Assembly (NCBI GenBank): GCA_003132605.1 | Contig: PKYJ01000149.1 | Location: 1 to 13,163 of the forward strand | Source of the DNA: Peptococcaceae bacterium | GTDB lineage: Bacteria; Bacillota; DSM-12270; Thermacetogeniales; Thermacetogeniaceae | DNA length: 13,163 nt | Direction: 5' to 3' | Part shown: in pieces, positions 1 to 6,746 of the stretch | Layout: every line of letters begins with the position of its first letter | How positions within the stretch are numbered: position 1 is the first letter of the stretch | Notes under the pieces: model-generated | What the model was told of the DNA's origin: nothing | Database searches by the model: none | What the model saw: only the letters and a program-made list of their open reading frames with translations | Position numbers and translations under genes: made by a program

Positions 1-75
1 GTGATAGGTCTGGTCGTAGATCTTGACAGTGACGTAGCCTGCCGCGCTTCCGGATTGAGTTGTCGCTTCAGCCAA
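1..75 (-). CDS. zapA: Cell division protein ZapA, N-terminal 25 residues only (runs off the window)
   Basis: The minus strand from 75 to the window edge encodes 25 residues whose second half, VTVKIYDQTYH, matches the first beta strand of ZapA, the small FtsZ-ring-associated protein. The start is a TTG eight bases after the GTGAGG that overlaps the stop of the upstream coiled-coil gene, so the two are probably translationally coupled. A zapA gene downstream of pheT is a common order in both Clostridia and Acidobacteria, which supports the call. Only the N-terminus is visible, so the FtsZ-binding and oligomerisation helices cannot be checked. Confidence 0.7.
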   Translation of the reverse strand, partial: MAEATTQSGSAAGYVTVKIYDQTYH

Positions 76-83
76 GCTTTACC

Positions 84-470
84 TCACAGTTCCAGCGCAT
101 CCAAATGCGCCAGTAGCTTCTCGACGCGCTGATGCACCTGGTTGCGCTCGGTGCGCAGCAGGTTGACTTCCTCTTGCAGACGTTCGGCCAGCGGCGCCTG
201 CAGGTGGAGTTGCTCTTCCGCCTGGTTGGCACGCTCCTCGGCGGCGGCGCGGGCCAGCCGCTCGCGCTTGACCAGGTTCACGGCGCGCAGAATCCGCTCC
301 TCCAGGGCCGAGAACTCGTCCACGCTCAGGGCCAGGGCACCGGACTCGTCCACCGGCTCCGCAACCGGCTCATCAACCGGCTGCTCAACCGACTCCGCTA
401 CCGGCTCCTGCATCTCCAGTTCCGGCTGCGCTTCTTCGACGGCTTCCGGCTCCCAGGTAAACTGCGACAT
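84..470 (-). CDS. Small acidic coiled-coil protein between pheT and zapA
   Basis: This encodes a 128-residue protein with no signal peptide or membrane segment. The start is taken as the ATG at 470, seven bases after GGAGGT; a GTG five codons upstream would overlap that site. The N-terminal third is acidic and proline-rich, built on a four-residue Val-(Asp/Ala/Glu)-Glu-Pro type repeat encoded by a 12-bp tandem repeat. From about residue 50 to the end it is a Leu/Glu/Arg-rich helix with heptad-like spacing, so a coiled coil is likely. Its position directly before zapA, with the stop overlapping the zapA ribosome binding site, suggests a cell-division or cytosolic scaffold role, but that is inference from context. 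I do not recognise a named family. Confidence 0.65.
   Translation of the reverse strand: MSQFTWEPEAVEEAQPELEMQEPVAESVEQPVDEPVAEPVDESGALALSVDEFSALEERILRAVNLVKRERLARAAAEERANQAEEQLHLQAPLAERLQEEVNLLRTERNQVHQRVEKLLAHLDALEL
351..410. repeat. Five-unit 12-bp tandem repeat inside the coiled-coil gene
   Basis: Five consecutive 12-base units share the core ACCGGCTC (units start at 351, 363, 375, 387 and 399; the fourth has ACCGACTC). On the coding strand they give a four-residue repeat in the acidic N-terminal tail. Units differ at the last three bases and a few other sites. Such an array could vary in copy number without breaking the frame. Confidence 0.7.
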
Positions 471-537
471 CGCTAAAACCTCCACGTAAACCTACCTTAT
501 CCGTGCAAGTATAGCGCCAGTCGAGCCGGTTTCCAGC

Positions 538-1695
538 CTAACTACGCAGACGCGCGCCTACCTTGCCAACAGCCTCCACCACCTGCGCCTGGAAGAGGGT
601 CAGCTCCTCTTCGCGCAGGGTGCGGTCGGGAGCCTGGAAGGTCGCGCCCAGCAGCAGCGCATACTCGCCCTTGCCCAGCTTGGCGTCGTGAAAGACTTCG
701 CGCGCACGCCACTCCACCATCTCGGGAATCTGCAGGCCGGCGAGCGCCTGGTCGATCTTTTCCCACCCGATGGTTTCATCCAAAATTAAAGAGAAATCGC
801 GGCGCACAGGCTGGAAGCGCGAGATGTCGCGGGCCGCCGGCTTGCGCAGCGCCAACTTGTAGAGCCGGTCGAGATAAAGTTCGCCCACAAGCACCGTCTC
901 CTTGAGTTTGCGGGCTGTGGCCTCGCGTGGATGCAGTTGACCGAACCAGCCCACAGTAGCGCCCTCAACTGCCACGCGCGCGGAGCGGTAGGGATGGAGC
1001 CACGCTGGCGTGAGCCCGTCCTCCGCCGGAAAGCGATCAAAGTAAACGGCGTCCGCGTGGAAGCGCGACAGCACCTGCTCCACGACGCCTTTCAGGTCGT
1101 GAAACTCGATGGGCCGCGCGGGATGGAGGGCGCTTTGCTGGGGCACTGCGCCGGCGGCTCCGAATGCCAGCGCGGAGCGCTCTTCCACTTTCTCCGTAGT
1201 GCCGCTGAAGACGGTGCCCAGCTCAAAGAGGCGTACGTCGCTGACATCGCGATGCAGGTTGCCGGCGACCATGGTCAAGATGCCGGGAACGAGCGAGGGA
1301 CGCACCACGCCGGCCTCTTCGCTCAGCGGGTTTCCGAGCGGCACGGCAAGGCCCGGCTGGGGCGCGGTGAGTGCAGCGTCGGCGGCGGAGCAGAAGGTGC
1401 TGGCGATGCCCTCGTGGAAGCCGGCGGCCAGGATCGTGCGGCGCACCGCGGACTCGTGCTCAGCCCACGGAAGCGCGCGGACGCCTTCGCCAAAGGCCGG
1501 CAGCGTGTTGGCGAAACCGTTGTAGCCGTAGACGCGGGCGACCTCTTCAGTGAGATCGATTTCTCGCTCGAGATCGAGGCGCCAACTGGGCAGCGTAACC
1601 TGCCACCTGGCATTCTTTCCTCCCTGACTCGCTAACTCGCGAACTTGCTGACTCGCCGACTCGCTGACTTGCCGACTCGCTAACTTGCTGACTTG
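538..1695 (-). CDS. pheT: Phenylalanyl-tRNA synthetase beta subunit, 5'-truncated C-terminal part
   Basis: PheT with PheS charges tRNA-Phe in the cytosol; the beta subunit carries the B3/B4 editing site, the B5 domain and a C-terminal anticodon-binding (FDX-ACB) domain. Here the frame opens only after a TAG at 1698-1696. Its first ~27 codons are encoded by the octamer array; then come WQVTLPSWRLD and EREIDLTEEVARVYGY, the end of B5 and entry to the core fold, followed by NPLSEEAGVVRPSL and VRLFELGTVF. The FDX-ACB domain is complete (RRDFSLIL, then FQAPDRTLREEELT near the end). The usual protein is ~680-800 residues, so the N-terminal tRNA-binding, B3/B4 and most of B5 are absent. The only ordinary start codon in frame is a GTG at 1446, inside the conserved core, so no functional synthetase can be made from this copy. 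It is either a broken gene or an assembly break inside the array. Confidence 0.88.
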   Translation of the reverse strand, partial: QVSKLASRQVSESASQQVRELASQGGKNARWQVTLPSWRLDLEREIDLTEEVARVYGYNGFANTLPAFGEGVRALPWAEHESAVRRTILAAGFHEGIASTFCSAADAALTAPQPGLAVPLGNPLSEEAGVVRPSLVPGILTMVAGNLHRDVSDVRLFELGTVFSGTTEKVEERSALAFGAAGAVPQQSALHPARPIEFHDLKGVVEQVLSRFHADAVYFDRFPAEDGLTPAWLHPYRSARVAVEGATVGWFGQLHPREATARKLKETVLVGELYLDRLYKLALRKPAARDISRFQPVRRDFSLILDETIGWEKIDQALAGLQIPEMVEWRAREVFHDAKLGKGEYALLLGATFQAPDRTLREEELTLFQAQVVEAVGKVGARLRS

Positions 1696-1711
1696 CTAAC
1701 TCGCTGACTCG

Positions 1712-1713
<2 letters not shown>
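1626..1713. repeat. Eleven-unit 8-bp tandem repeat (RACTYGCT) at the glyQ/pheT junction
   Basis: Eleven uninterrupted 8-base units of consensus (G/A)ACT(C/T)GC(T/C/G) run from 1626 to 1713. The last unit contains the glyQ stop codon (1714-1712), and the other end runs in frame into pheT just before a conserved B5 block. Because 24 bases encode 8 residues, the array reads through as low-complexity peptide such as ASQQVREL on the minus strand. The missing N-terminal half of pheT and the missing glyS both place a break at this array. Confidence 0.9.
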
Positions 1714-2632
<919 letters not shown>

Positions 2633-2649
2633 CTCTTCAAACCTCCTTA

Positions 2650-2689
2650 AATAAAACCGTCCCTGCAGCTATTACAGCCACAGGGACGG
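2650..2689 (-). terminator. Conditional (T-box) rho-independent terminator
   Basis: On the minus strand CCGTCCCTG (2689-2681) pairs perfectly with CAGGGACGG (2665-2657) and is followed by TTTTATTT. It directly follows the T-box sequence and precedes the glyQ ribosome binding site by a few bases, the arrangement expected for a transcription-attenuating T-box. Confidence 0.9.
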
Positions 2690-2940
2690 GGTTTCCGCGG
2701 TTCCACCCTGTTTGGCGCCTGCTCGGCAAGCGCCCTCTCTTTTACAGTGCAACCATGCTCCGAAGCGCCATTCACCGCCTGAGTCAGCCGGTTTCCACCC
2801 TTCCCGGCTCGCTGATTCAACTCCCAGCGGCTACTCCTCTCCGTCATTGCATCTAAATCGCGCCACACCCACTTCGCTGGGCACCCGGTAGCGGACACCG
2901 CCTGCATGGGGGACGACTTTATAAAAGTAAATGCTGTTCC
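2650..2940 (-). promoter_or_regulatory. Glycine T-box riboswitch leader of glyQ
   Basis: The minus-strand leader carries the T-box signature AGGGTGGAACCGCGG at 2709-2695. In it the bulge UGGA would pair with the tRNA acceptor end 5'-UCCA, and an A at the fourth position fits the U discriminator typical of tRNA-Gly. The 5' part has typical stem I elements (GACGGAGAGGAGTA, then CAGCGAGC), and the context AATGGCGCTTCGGAG places a GGC glycine codon at 2769-2767 as the specifier. A GGCGC/GCGCC hairpin lies between specifier and T-box at about 2714-2734. The RNA should choose between terminator and antiterminator according to tRNA-Gly charging. Specifier assignment is by pattern, not by folding. 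Confidence 0.93.
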
Positions 2941-2944
2941 ATTC

Positions 2945-2973
2945 AATGTACCAACTTGCCCGCCCTTTGTCAA
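2945..2973 (-). promoter_or_regulatory. Candidate sigma-A promoter for glyQ, -35 at the IS end
   Basis: A consensus TTGACA (2973-2968) is followed by exactly 17 bases and TACATT (2950-2945, 4 of 6 matches to TATAAT). Transcription would begin near 2938, just ahead of the T-box leader. The TTGACA is also the terminal hexamer of the adjacent insertion sequence, so the promoter may be hybrid: -35 from the element and -10 from the leader flank. Confidence 0.65.
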
Positions 2974-2981
2974 GACTCCGC

Positions 2982-3050
2982 GATCACTCACCTAAAATCT
3001 AACCCAAGGGGATCCGGATCACTCACATCGAAATCTTACCGAGGGGATGT
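2982..3050. repeat. Left-end tandem pair of subterminal repeats
   Basis: Two ~34-bp copies beginning GATCACTCAC start at 2982 and 3017, both ending in AGGGGAT. The centre is less conserved with a one-base shift. The inner copy supplies the GAGGGG that serves as ribosome binding site for the transposase. They are probable transposase binding sites. Confidence 0.75.
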
Positions 3051-3053
3051 GTT

Positions 3054-4238
3054 TTGGGTATGTCGATGTCGAGTCGCCGGGAATACTTGGGAACTATGTG
3101 CAAGCGCTTCAAAGAAGCTTCTTCCAGAGCAAGCAAATCACTGATTATCAATGAATTGGTGAGCAATTTGGGCTACAACCGGAAGTATACCGTCCATGTC
3201 TTGAACAATCCGGTAGCAACCCTGAGAGAACCTGTAAAGAGAAAACGCCCAATTGAATACATCGAAGCGCTGCCGGCAATCCAGTTGGTCTGGGAAGCGC
3301 TGGACTACCCTTGTGCAGAACGCCTCCATCCGGTGCTGCCATCTACTGCTGAGATACTATCCAACCACGGGGAACTCAGCCTGACACCGGAAATACGCCT
3401 GCAACTGTCCATGATCAGCCGGGCGACGTTAGCCCGCCGGTTGAAACGCTTGCGCTCACCGAAATGCCGCTCTCTGCCGGGACGAAGGCCAAATACCGGC
3501 CTACGGGCAGAGATCCCTGTCGAGCGCTACGACTGGGAGGAAACCAGGCCAGGCGCCCTGGAGATTGACCTGGTCGAGCACAACGGCGGATCCTCCCTCG
3601 GCCACTTCGCTTACACCCTCAGCGTGGTGGATGTGGTCAGCGGCTACAGCCGCCGCCGGGCGGTCCTCGGCCGCGGTCAGGCCGGTGTGCACCGGGAACT
3701 GACGGCCATTATCAATGATTGGCCGACAAAAGTCTGGGGCCTGCACTGCGACAACGGCAGCGAGTTTATCAGCGTCAACCTGATGAGCTTTTGTCAGAAG
3801 AAAAACCTTGCCTTCACCAGATCCCGCCCCTATAAGAAGAACGACAACGCCCATGTGGAACAGAAAAACCTGCAGTACGTGCGGGAGATCGTCGGCTATG
3901 AACGGTACGATACCCCGGAAGTCGTGGAATGGCTCAACCAAGTCTATGGCATCCTCGACCCTTATGCCAACTTGTTCCTACCAATGCGCAAGGTGATCTC
4001 CAAAGAGCGCCGCGGCAGTCATGTTTGCAAGAAGTTTGACACGGCACGAACACCTTTTCAACGCTTGAGTGAAACCGGCGCCCTGACTCTGAAGGCCCGA
4101 CTGATTCATCAGCACCAGATGAAGGCGTTTAATCCACTTGAGATCCATCACCAGATTGAAGATCTATTGGGTAAGGGACCTTTACCGGTACAGCTAGAAC
4201 CACAATCCACCATTACCCGGGAGGTGGTCCAGGGTTAG
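3054..4238 (+). CDS. IS transposase, integrase catalytic core (D-D-35-E)
   Basis: The 394-residue protein has a helix-turn-helix-like N-terminus (about residues 15-55: KSLIINELVSNLGYNRKYTV) and an rve-type catalytic core. Likely catalytic residues are D172 (EIDLVEH), D233 (HCDNGSEF) and E269 (DNAHVEQKN), with 35 residues between the second and third, the classic D35E spacing. It would cut and join the ends of its own element. TTG 3054 sits seven bases after GAGGGG; ATG 3060 is the alternative start. The stop codon overlaps the right inner repeat. The reading frame is intact, so the element may still be active. AT content and codon use are mildly different from the GC-rich hydrogenase genes, consistent with acquisition. 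Confidence 0.9.
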   Translation: MGMSMSSRREYLGTMCKRFKEASSRASKSLIINELVSNLGYNRKYTVHVLNNPVATLREPVKRKRPIEYIEALPAIQLVWEALDYPCAERLHPVLPSTAEILSNHGELSLTPEIRLQLSMISRATLARRLKRLRSPKCRSLPGRRPNTGLRAEIPVERYDWEETRPGALEIDLVEHNGGSSLGHFAYTLSVVDVVSGYSRRRAVLGRGQAGVHRELTAIINDWPTKVWGLHCDNGSEFISVNLMSFCQKKNLAFTRSRPYKKNDNAHVEQKNLQYVREIVGYERYDTPEVVEWLNQVYGILDPYANLFLPMRKVISKERRGSHVCKKFDTARTPFQRLSETGALTLKARLIHQHQMKAFNPLEIHHQIEDLLGKGPLPVQLEPQSTITREVVQG

Positions 4239-4292
4239 CTTTTTATATGAGTGATCCACCTTGCTTGGGTTAGATTTTTAAATGAGTTGACA
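4233..4292. repeat. Right-end tandem pair of subterminal repeats
   Basis: GGTTAGCTTTTTATATGAGT (from 4233) and GGTTAGATTTTTAAATGAGT (from 4268) are two copies ~35 bp apart, inverted relative to the pair at the left end. The inner copy overlaps the transposase stop codon. Confidence 0.8.
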
Positions 4293-4303
4293 CGCTCCGC
4301 CTC

Positions 4304-4380
4304 TTCGAAGTTCGAGGTTGGAAGTTCGTTCTTCGAGGTTAAAGATCAAACATCGAATGTCGAACATCGAACTTCGAGCA
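4304..4380. repeat. Degenerate heptanucleotide tandem array (TTCGAAG-like)
   Basis: Eleven consecutive 7-base units can be laid out without gaps: TTCGAAG, TTCGAGG, TTGGAAG, TTCGTTC, TTCGAGG, TTAAAGA, TCAAACA, TCGAATG, TCGAACA, TCGAACT, TCGAGCA. The units are diverged but keep phase. The array fills the space between the IS and the end of the next minus-strand gene. It resembles the short tandemly repeated repetitive sequences known from cyanobacteria; no function is evident. Confidence 0.75.
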
Positions 4381-4383
4381 GAC

Positions 4384-5073
4384 CTACGCTCCGCTGGCAG
4401 GGCCCACCTTGATGGTGATGCCCGGTGCCGAGCCCGACTTGACAGACGGCTGACTCTTGGTCGTCGCTTTTCCGCTGGTGTAAGCAGGCTGGTCTCCAGA
4501 GTAATCGGGCACATTGATCACCGGGACAACCGAGGGCACCGGGCCCAACAATTGGGACAGGGTATCCAGCGAAGCCCTCAGCTTCCCCCACCCCGAGTCC
4601 CGCAGTTGCGCCCGGAGCGGCCAGCCCACCTTACGGATGCTGCTGCAGAAGCTGTCCAGGGATGACCGGTCTGCAGCAGATGCCTGCCCTGCGGCCAGGC
4701 TCTGTGCAGCCGGGAGATAGGTCGCATCCAGCCGCGCCTGCAATTCGCCCATCCTGGCGGCAACCGCTTCGGCATCCCCGCTGCTCAGTGGCGCCAGTTG
4801 GGCAGCGGCGGCGGATGCCTCCCTGGCCTGCAGCAGGCTTTTGTAAAACGCCAATCGGGAGTTCGTGTCATTCCAGTTGGTCTGGTTGGTGTCCCGGTAC
4901 ACCGCCGAGTCCAGGTCGGCCAAGGCGGAATCGACGTCTGTACTCAAGGCGTTCAGGACACCGCTGCCCAAGGACCGCTGGCGCAGGGCCTGACCTGCGT
5001 TGAAGACGAGAGAAACCGCCAGTATCAGGCACAGCCCCATGACCAGCCACCCTTTTTTCGTTATTCGCATCAA
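4384..5073 (-). CDS. Membrane-anchored extracytoplasmic protein of unknown function
   Basis: The product is up to 229 residues. A basic N-terminus (MRITKKG) is followed by one hydrophobic segment at about residues 9-27, which has no clear signal peptidase site or lipobox, so an N-terminal signal anchor is likely. The outer part (30-180) is Ala/Ser/Leu/Gln-rich and probably helical, with a few tryptophans; the tail (185-229) is Pro/Ser/Lys/Gly-rich and likely disordered. I recognise no domain. Two start choices exist: TTG 5073 or the adjacent ATG 5070; a GGGG seven bases before the TTG is the only ribosome binding site candidate. The gene ends four bases from the heptamer array and is divergent from the MFS unit. 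Confidence 0.65.
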   Translation of the reverse strand: MMRITKKGWLVMGLCLILAVSLVFNAGQALRQRSLGSGVLNALSTDVDSALADLDSAVYRDTNQTNWNDTNSRLAFYKSLLQAREASAAAAQLAPLSSGDAEAVAARMGELQARLDATYLPAAQSLAAGQASAADRSSLDSFCSSIRKVGWPLRAQLRDSGWGKLRASLDTLSQLLGPVPSVVPVINVPDYSGDQPAYTSGKATTKSQPSVKSGSAPGITIKVGPASGA

Positions 5074-5196
5074 TGCTCATCCCCATCGTCAAGCTCTAAC
5101 ATAAAAATACCCGGAATAACATTTAATTCACTGTCCAAGCGTTTAATCCTGCCGGCCCCCTGTATCGTTTCGACATGATCTGTGGTAAAAATGTGC

Positions 5197-5225
5197 TTGC
5201 CGGTCCTGGTAAATTACAATATACT
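5197..5225 (+). promoter_or_regulatory. Candidate sigma-A promoter for the small ORF-MFS operon
   Basis: TTGCCG (5197-5202), a 17-base spacer and TATACT (5220-5225) make a good vegetative promoter; the region is AT-rich against a GC-rich background. Predicted transcription start is near 5232, about 45 bases before the small ORF. Confidence 0.6.
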
Positions 5226-5231
5226 TGTTCA

Positions 5232-5248
5232 TAAGTTTGTAAAACTTA
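5232..5248. promoter_or_regulatory. 17-bp palindrome at the predicted transcription start
   Basis: TAAGTTT-GTA-AAACTTA is a perfect 7-bp inverted repeat with a 3-base centre, placed directly at the predicted start of transcription. That is the position of a repressor operator, but the palindrome could be chance in AT-rich DNA. Confidence 0.4.
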
Positions 5249-5276
5249 ATAAACAGTAGGATGGGAGGATGGAGAA

Positions 5277-5408
5277 TTGGTTTTAGCTGTTATTTTGACC
5301 CTGTTGCCTATTGTGGTCATTTTTTTATTTATGACCAAGTTGCGGGCACAGGATGTCGGGGACAGGCTCCTGGGAAACCATAATTACTTAAAGGAGGGGT
5401 TAAGATGA
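5277..5408 (+). CDS. 43-residue single-helix membrane protein coupled to the MFS transporter
   Basis: A TTG at 5277, eight bases after GGGAGG, opens a 43-codon frame ending in a TGA (5406-5408) that overlaps the ATG of the MFS gene (5405). The peptide has one hydrophobic helix (VLAVILTLLPIVVIFLF, residues 2-18) followed by a polar tail with charged residues (KLRAQDVGDRLLGNHNYLKE). The MFS ribosome binding site AAGGAGGGG lies inside its last codons, which argues for translational coupling. By analogy with small accessory subunits encoded next to some transporters, it may bind or stabilise the MFS protein. That role is inference; I do not recognise the sequence. Confidence 0.6.
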   Translation: MVLAVILTLLPIVVIFLFMTKLRAQDVGDRLLGNHNYLKEGLR

Positions 5409-6613
5409 CCCATCATGAGGAGTCCATACAAACGGACAGTTACCGCTGGATAATGCTGACCTTATTCGTGCTCATGTCTCTGTTTATCTGGTCCGCCTGG
5501 TTCGCCCAGGCTCCGCTCCTGGGAACCTATTGGGGCGCCAAGTTCCACATCGGGGCGGCTATGGGCAACCTACTGCTCTCGCTGCCCGGCCTGGTGGCCA
5601 TCTTCCTGGGTGTTTCCACCGGCCGCTGGGCAGACACCTTCGGCACCAAGAAACTGCTCGGTATCGGCGCTATCTGTGCCCTGATCGGCTTCGGGCTGCG
5701 GCCGCTGTTCATGACCTCATTTGCAACCCAGGCTGTTTTGACCACCATCGCCGGCTACGGCATCTGCTGCCTGACGGCCTGTCTGGGCCCTCTGATGATC
5801 CAGTGGTTCGGCCACCAGAACGCCCACACCTTCATCGGCTTCGGGGCGAGCGCCTTCTTCATCGGCGGCGGCCTGGGCATCATCGTCACCAGTGCCCTGC
5901 TGGGCCCGTTGGGCATCACCGGCGCCTTCTGGCTTTACAGCATCCTGATCCTGATCATCACCGCCCTGTGGTGGGTCCTGGCCCGCCAAAAGGAGACCGG
6001 CCCGGTGGCGGCCAAGCCCTCGTTTGCCAGTGAATTCAAAACCGTCATGCAGGCGCCTTCGGCCTGGATCAACCTGGTTGCGGCCCTGTTCCTGGGGGGC
6101 GCCACTGTCTATGCCATGGGCTTTTTGCCTGGTCAGATGGTGGAAGCCGAAAAGCTGAGGCCGGCACTGGGCGGCACTATCGCCGGCCTGTTCCCGATCG
6201 CCATGGGCGTTGGCCTGATCTTGCTGTCCTCACTGGCCGGCCGCTGGGGCCGCAAGTTTACCGCCCTGATTTTCTTGGCCATCACCCTGATCGTCTGGCT
6301 GGTCTATTTGAGCAGGGCATCATGGGGTATCGGCGCCCTGATCCTGGTCGCCATTCTCTTCGGCCTCTTCTTCGAGGTTCCCTGGACCCTGGCCTTCTCC
6401 TTGCAGGAGAGCATGCCCGGCGTCACCCCGGTCAATATGGGCGTGGCAGCCGGCGCCTACACGGTTGGCACCAACCTGGGCGTGTTCGTTCTGCCCCTCA
6501 TCATGGGGTCGTTTGTCGATCGCTTCGGACTTCCCGGTGGCAGTTGGTCACTTTTCGTTGCCTTGTTGATAGCCCTGATCGCCCTGCTGATGGTAAAGGA
6601 AAAGAGGGCCTAA
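5405..6613 (+). CDS. Major facilitator superfamily (MFS) transporter, substrate unknown
   Basis: The 402-residue protein has about 12 hydrophobic helices, the normal MFS size. The short N-terminus is cytoplasmic and polar. MFS motif A is clear between helices 2 and 3 (GRWADTFG at 73-80, then TKK), and a weaker copy follows helix 8 (AGRWGRK). It should act as a proton-linked or facilitative carrier in the cytoplasmic membrane. The overall look (WFAQAPLLGTYW in helix 1, glycine-rich helices 4-5, PVNMGVAAGAYTVGTNLG near the end) recalls CynX/NimT-type and organic anion carriers, but substrate cannot be read from the sequence. Start ATG lies behind AAGGAGGGG and overlaps the preceding small membrane ORF. 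The gene ends 44 bases before a strong hairpin terminator. Confidence 0.92.
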   Translation: MTHHEESIQTDSYRWIMLTLFVLMSLFIWSAWFAQAPLLGTYWGAKFHIGAAMGNLLLSLPGLVAIFLGVSTGRWADTFGTKKLLGIGAICALIGFGLRPLFMTSFATQAVLTTIAGYGICCLTACLGPLMIQWFGHQNAHTFIGFGASAFFIGGGLGIIVTSALLGPLGITGAFWLYSILILIITALWWVLARQKETGPVAAKPSFASEFKTVMQAPSAWINLVAALFLGGATVYAMGFLPGQMVEAEKLRPALGGTIAGLFPIAMGVGLILLSSLAGRWGRKFTALIFLAITLIVWLVYLSRASWGIGALILVAILFGLFFEVPWTLAFSLQESMPGVTPVNMGVAAGAYTVGTNLGVFVLPLIMGSFVDRFGLPGGSWSLFVALLIALIALLMVKEKRA

Positions 6614-6656
6614 CAGACAGGGGAGCCACCCCTATGTCTCATGGCATCCTAAGACA

Positions 6657-6688
6657 AGAGGGATAGGTGCGATGGCACCTATCCCTCT
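6657..6688. terminator. Bidirectional hairpin terminator between convergent operons
   Basis: AGAGGGATAGGTGC (6657-6670) and GCACCTATCCCTCT (6675-6688) form a perfect 14-bp stem with a GATG loop. It lies between the MFS gene (plus) and the hydrogenase operon end (minus). The downstream tracts (TGTTTCG on plus, TGTCTT on minus) are only moderately T-rich, but the position and stem are convincing for both directions. Confidence 0.8.
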
Positions 6689-6746
6689 GTTTCGCGTCTC
6701 CTCCGACAGTCAACGTCAGACACAGCCAACGTCGATTGTCTTTCCC

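Larger units (their letters stand above)
2968..4292 (+). mobile_element. Insertion sequence, ~1.3 kb, DDE integrase-core type, apparently intact
   Basis: The element starts TGTCAA (2968) and ends TTGACA (4292), a 6-bp inverted repeat with canonical TG...CA ends. Longer imperfect inverted repeats lie inside (both ends share AAAATCTAACCCAAG). Each end carries a second subterminal copy about 35 bp further in. It encodes one transposase. I see no target-site duplication: left flank ends in CCCTT and right flank begins CGCTC. An alternative left boundary is near 2982, where similarity of the long repeats begins. The family is uncertain; similar integrase-core elements are common in Clostridia. Confidence 0.8.

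Noticed and set aside
1323..1613. 96-codon minus-strand ORF with a GGAGG and ATG at 1613
   Set aside because: It is out of frame with the clearly conserved PheT residues and its product is a frame shadow.
2647..2991. 114-codon minus-strand ORF upstream of glyQ
   Set aside because: It covers the T-box leader and terminator, which explain the sequence better than a protein.
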